A stretch of 5,547 nucleotides of DNA, taken from the NCBI GenBank assembly GCA_945988915.1, contig CAMFTS010000068.1, forward strand, positions 1-5,547. Reading direction: 5' to 3'. The number at the start of each line of letters is the position of its first letter. The stretch's first letter is position 1. The notes under the pieces are model-generated. The model made no database searches. It saw only the letters and a program-made list of their open reading frames with translations, and was not told where the DNA came from. Positions 4,039-5,547 of the stretch are shown here, piece after piece. The translations under genes were made by a program, and so were the position numbers. This DNA comes from an uncultured Clostridia bacterium (GTDB lineage Bacteria; Bacillota; Clostridia; Oscillospirales; Acutalibacteraceae).

Positions 4039-5547
4039 GTGGATATTGTAAACACTCTTACTCTCCGTCACATCAAAACGCACAAAAAGAGAAGCATACT
4101 GACAGTCCTTGCAATCATTGTTTCTGTTGCAATGGTAAGCGCGGTATTTACAAGCGCAATTTCATTCGTAAAGTATTTCCAGAATGTTACACTCGCCATT
4201 GACGGCGACTGGCACGCAAAATTTGAAGATACAGACTATCTCAACCATAAAAGCATATATGAAAAAGATGAGAACATCGAAAAGTATGCAGTCAGAACTT
4301 ATGTCGGAGTAACGCAGATTTCGGAAGATCAGGCTGCAAGTGATCAGTTTGATATTTTTTCTGCTAACCAAGATTTTTGGGAAATGAGAAACATTGTTGT
4401 TTCAAAGGGCAGATATCCTCAGAACAGCAATGAAATGTTGGTTTGCGAAAACTCTTTGAAAAATAAGAACTACGATTTCAGATTGGGCGAAAAGATTAAA
4501 CTGAATGTTATAATTGAGGGCGGCAAAGTTGCAGAAAAGGAATATTTGGTTGTCGGATACACAAACAGCAAGGTATCTGCTACTGATAGTTCTCCGCTTA
4601 TTACCGGAATTGACAACAGTTCCTTTGAAAATGTTGACTCTGCACTTGTTTATGTAAAATACGACAAGCTTGACAACAATGTATGGGACAAGATATCAAA
4701 TACCGAAAAGGCAGTCGGTGCCGCCGAATATTCTTGCAATCGGGAATTATTTACTTATTCAGGCATAATGAAAGACAATACAATGCTTAAATCTCTCGGA
4801 GGCTTTGCAGGAATTCTGCTCTTAATTATTGCCGTTGTTTCAATCTTTATGATTTATGACAGCTTTGCCGTTTCATATCAGGAAAGAGCGCGGTATCTCG
4901 GTATGCTTGCATCTGTCGGCGCAACCAAAAAGCAAAAGAGAAAGTCAATCTATTTTGAAGGCTTTATCTTCGGACTCATAGGTATTCCCATCGGTATCGC
5001 TTCGGGTATAGGCGGCATTGCCGTTACATTCAAATTTATTGAAAAGGCATTCATTGAAACAATGGCTTTCGAATATGACGGCGCACTCAGGGTTTACATT
5101 AATTGGATGGTAATTGTCGGCACGATTCTTGCAAGCGCAATCACAATTTTCATTTCTTCATATATTCCTGCAAGAAAAGCGTCAAAGGAAACTGCTATTG
5201 AAGCAATAAGACGGAATAATACAGTAAAGGTTAAAAAGGCGAAAAAACTTCGTGCCTCTAAATTAACCGAAAAGATATTCGGATATGAGGGAGTTATTGC
5301 AGTTAAGAATTTCAAGAGAAATGCAAAACGCTCAAGGAATATAGTATTTGCTCTTGCACTTAGTGTTATTGTATTCTTAACAGTTTCCAACTTCAGCGCT
5401 ATGTTTGCAGATGTTATGAGCGCTTCATACAATATGTCTGCCGACAGTACAATATCTGTTTATTACAATAATGAAGATAAGCTTGAACAAGTTGTTTCAA
5501 AGAATAAGGATGTTACTAAATACTATATTGACATTATTGAATTCAGC
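4039..5547 (+). CDS. FtsX/MacB-type ABC permease, 3' end outside the window
   Basis: This is the membrane subunit of the ABC transporter, open to the window edge with 503 codons and no stop. I start at GTG 4039 because GAGGTGA (4027-4033) lies five bases upstream and the codon follows the ATPase TAA without a gap. Helix 1 is at about 19-43, followed by a large probably extracellular domain (about 44-253). Helices at about 255-276, 305-330 and 356-376 form an FtsX domain. It contains the typical LGMLASVGATKKQKRKS coupling segment (288-304) and ends in IPARKASKETAIEAIRR (376-392). After a basic linker a fifth helix (about 434-457) opens what should be a second, similar half. Relatives of this design are commonly about 800-900 residues, so roughly half to two thirds is visible. 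The layout resembles MacB/LolE-type duplicated permeases rather than BceB, whose large outer loop lies between late helices. Substrate unknown; a peptide antibiotic or lipid-like molecule is an inference. Confidence 0.9.
   Translation, partial: MDIVNTLTLRHIKTHKKRSILTVLAIIVSVAMVSAVFTSAISFVKYFQNVTLAIDGDWHAKFEDTDYLNHKSIYEKDENIEKYAVRTYVGVTQISEDQAASDQFDIFSANQDFWEMRNIVVSKGRYPQNSNEMLVCENSLKNKNYDFRLGEKIKLNVIIEGGKVAEKEYLVVGYTNSKVSATDSSPLITGIDNSSFENVDSALVYVKYDKLDNNVWDKISNTEKAVGAAEYSCNRELFTYSGIMKDNTMLKSLGGFAGILLLIIAVVSIFMIYDSFAVSYQERARYLGMLASVGATKKQKRKSIYFEGFIFGLIGIPIGIASGIGGIAVTFKFIEKAFIETMAFEYDGALRVYINWMVIVGTILASAITIFISSYIPARKASKETAIEAIRRNNTVKVKKAKKLRASKLTEKIFGYEGVIAVKNFKRNAKRSRNIVFALALSVIVFLTVSNFSAMFADVMSASYNMSADSTISVYYNNEDKLEQVVSKNKDVTKYYIDIIEFS

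Noticed and set aside
5094..5432. Minus-strand open frame of 112 codons opposite the permease
   Set aside because: It mirrors the hydrophobic permease segments and lacks any start signal. The permease frame on the plus strand is uninterrupted and shows FtsX motifs.
3153..5450. Recurring GCCGACAG words (near 1539, 3153, 3980, 5442)
   Set aside because: Most copies lie in coding sequence as in-frame Ala-Asp-Ser/Arg codons or similar. The spacing is irregular and there is no flanking conservation, so this looks like codon preference rather than a dispersed signal.
1..5547. CRISPR arrays, tRNA/rRNA genes, insertion sequences
   Set aside because: No regularly spaced repeats, cloverleaf or rRNA-like sequence, transposase or terminal inverted repeats are visible in the window.

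Overview
The window is AT-rich DNA with Shine-Dalgarno sites of the GAGGTGA/AAAGGAG type, sigma-A-like promoters and tightly packed genes. It looks like a chromosomal piece of a low-GC Gram-positive bacterium, most likely a gut-type member of the Clostridia. That placement comes from protein style and base composition only; I cannot name a genus.

Layout from left to right. Positions 1-53 hold nested inverted repeats, including a probable terminator for the first gene. Positions 73-1428, minus strand, encode a complete MATE-family multidrug exporter. The 195-base divergent intergenic region (1429-1623) is dense. It has a minus-strand promoter for the exporter, a perfect-consensus sigma-A promoter pointing the other way whose -10 shares bases with it, a small dyad over the -35 of that second promoter, and further right a regulator-type palindrome followed by an extended -10. 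Next comes a plus-strand block: an OmpR-type response regulator (1624-2295), a small histidine kinase with almost no extracellular part (2292-3284, 4-base overlap), a 76-base intergenic region with its own promoter signals, an ABC ATPase (3361-4038), and an FtsX/MacB-type permease that starts with GTG directly after the ATPase stop codon and runs off the right edge (4039-5547, 503 codons seen).

The likely logic is a self-contained envelope-stress or peptide-antibiotic detoxification module. The kinase and regulator sense a cell-envelope signal and switch on the ABC transporter. The best evidence is in the DNA. A 13-base identical block followed by a 10-base identical block (TGTTAAGATA) occurs upstream of both the regulator gene and the ABC genes. 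The first block contains a palindrome fitting TNACA-N4-TGTAA, the form described for BceR of Bacillus subtilis. This predicts autoregulation plus control of the transporter by the same regulator. The permease layout (one membrane helix, a large outer domain, three helices, then a second repeat) is not that of BceB, so the locus appears to combine Bce-like regulation with a MacB/LolE-like transporter.

The gene families are all known and I see no wholly new system. The points most worth a second look are the shared operators, the overlapping divergent promoters, and an unusual Pro in the ABC signature motif (LPGGQ).
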